Assembly: GCA_020047725.1 (NCBI GenBank)
Contig: JAIFNM010000161.1
Span: 1-6,884, forward strand
From: Betaproteobacteria bacterium
Lineage (GTDB): Bacteria > Pseudomonadota > Gammaproteobacteria > Burkholderiales > Rhodocyclaceae
Length of the DNA stretch: 6,884 bases
Direction: 5' to 3'
The first letter of the stretch is position 1, and every line of letters begins with the position of its first letter. Made by a program: the position numbers and the translations under genes. Shown here piece after piece: positions 6,052-6,884 of this stretch. A model generated the notes under the pieces. That model made no database searches. It had not been told where the DNA came from and saw nothing but the letters and a program-made list of their open reading frames with translations.

Positions 6052-6884
6052 AATAAAATCCGTCGTTATCATCCAGGGGCAGAAGCTGTTCTTCCATCAG
6101 GCGCTCGACACCACGCTGGCGTACGAGGAAGGCGTCAATCTGCGCCGAATTTTCCTCTGGAAACACCGAGCAGGTCGCGTACAACAGCTTACCGCCCGGT
6201 TTGAGCAAAGACCACAGCGTGTCAAGCATGGCGGCCTGTGTGTGAGCAAAATGCCGGATGTCGCTTTCGCGACGCAGGTGCTTGATGTCAGGATGGCGAC
6301 GTACCACGCCGGATGCCGAACAGGGTACATCGGCCAGAATGGCGTCGAACGGTCGGCCATCCCACCAATCCTTGACCGCGTTGCAATCGGCAACCTTGAC
6401 TGCAGCACTCAGGCCAAGACGCTGAAAATTGTCCTCGATACGTTTTGCACGGCCGACATCGATATCGAGCGCGAGCAGATCAAGGTCGGCAGATTCGAGC
6501 AGATGCGCAGCCTTTCCGCCAGGGGCGGCACAGGCGTCAAGCACCCGCGAACCAGGGGCAGGGGCCAACAACTCAGCGGCACGCTGGGCACCCGCGTCCT
6601 GCACCGAGACATGGCCATCGAAAAAACCCGGCAGGACGTCAACCGATACCGGTTTCTGCAAAATCAATCCACGCGTACCGACCAGCCGTGCGGGAAGGCC
6701 AGCCGCTTCAAGTCTTTCAGCATAATCTGTCACTGAACCATGGCGCTGATTGACGCGCAGGGTCATCGGCGGTGGGCTGTTACCAATAGCGGCAATCTGC
6801 GGCCAATTATCCCGATAAGCTCGGCGCAATCGCGCCAGCCACCAGCGCGGATATTGGTAACTGGCTTCATCGTCACTGGCCAGC
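6026..6884 (-). CDS. rsmB: RsmB, 16S rRNA (cytosine-967-C5)-methyltransferase, C-terminal part (cut by window edge)
   Basis: Transfers a methyl group from SAM to C5 of cytosine 967 (E. coli numbering) in 16S rRNA, in the cytoplasm. The open frame runs in from the right edge (first full codon at 6883) and about 285 residues are present, so the N-terminal NusB-like RNA-binding domain is outside the window. The first visible residues include YQYPRWWLARLRRAY, matching the linker just before the catalytic domain; a TTG at 6829 lies inside this conserved stretch and is not a start. Catalytic landmarks: PGFFDGHVSVQDAGAQ, the SAM-binding DACAAPGGK (6538-6512), ALDIDVGRAKRIEDN for ribose contact, motif IV DVPCSASGVVRRHPDIK (cysteine codon 6322-6320) and motif VI YATCSVFPEEN (nucleophilic cysteine codon 6172-6170). 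It ends in DGFYYALLRKAV, close to the E. coli C-terminus. RsmF/YebU and other NOL1/NOP2/Sun proteins are alternatives, but the spacing and ends fit RsmB. The end overlaps the DUF4390 start. Confidence 0.95.
   Translation of the reverse strand, partial: LASDDEASYQYPRWWLARLRRAYRDNWPQIAAIGNSPPPMTLRVNQRHGSVTDYAERLEAAGLPARLVGTRGLILQKPVSVDVLPGFFDGHVSVQDAGAQRAAELLAPAPGSRVLDACAAPGGKAAHLLESADLDLLALDIDVGRAKRIEDNFQRLGLSAAVKVADCNAVKDWWDGRPFDAILADVPCSASGVVRRHPDIKHLRRESDIRHFAHTQAAMLDTLWSLLKPGGKLLYATCSVFPEENSAQIDAFLVRQRGVERLMEEQLLPLDDNDGFYYALLRKAV

Noticed and set aside
5936..6736. Plus-strand open frame of 266 codons opposite rsmB
   Set aside because: It lies antisense to the conserved methyltransferase motifs and shows no domain of its own, so it is a shadow.
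6827..6829. TTG at 6829 as the start of the rsmB frame
   Set aside because: The frame stays open to the window edge and the residues before it match the conserved RsmB linker, so the gene begins outside the window.

Overview
The window looks like part of a betaproteobacterial chromosome, most likely Rhodocyclales (a Dechloromonas/Azoarcus-type relative). This rests on gene content, gene order and protein resemblance recalled from known families, not on a database search. Base composition is moderately GC-rich by eye. All six genes lie on the minus strand and read from the right edge to the left edge. They are tightly packed, and I see no mobile element, RNA gene, CRISPR array or foreign-looking stretch.

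Layout in transcription order: (1) the C-terminal part of rsmB, the 16S rRNA m5C967 methyltransferase, cut by the right edge; (2) a secreted DUF4390-family protein whose start overlaps the rsmB end; (3) an NtrY-like membrane histidine kinase whose ATG overlaps the DUF4390 stop (ATGA); (4) an NtrX-like response regulator 11 bases further on; (5) a 160-base intergenic region, the only sizeable gap; (6) trkA, the NAD-binding regulatory subunit of Trk potassium uptake; (7) trkH, the potassium-translocating subunit, starting in a GTGA overlap with the trkA stop and cut by the left edge.

rsmB-DUF4390-ntrY-ntrX looks like one transcription unit and trkA-trkH a second, possibly fed by readthrough. 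NtrY should sense an envelope or redox/nitrogen-related cue and phosphorylate NtrX. The DUF4390 protein is exported and translationally coupled to NtrY, so it is a plausible partner of the kinase.

Three points deserve attention. First, the NtrX-like regulator keeps a complete receiver domain and a Fis-type DNA-binding end, but its central AAA+ module is shrunken and has lost the P-loop lysine, the Walker B acidic pair and the GAFTGA loop, so it should not act as a sigma54 activator. Second, the ntrX-trkA gap holds three copies of an 8-mer (AATGGAAT, one inverted) inside a looser 14-base motif. Third, these repeats could pair with each other in the trkA leader and compete with a helix that hides the trkA ribosome binding site. 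The rest is ordinary housekeeping sequence.
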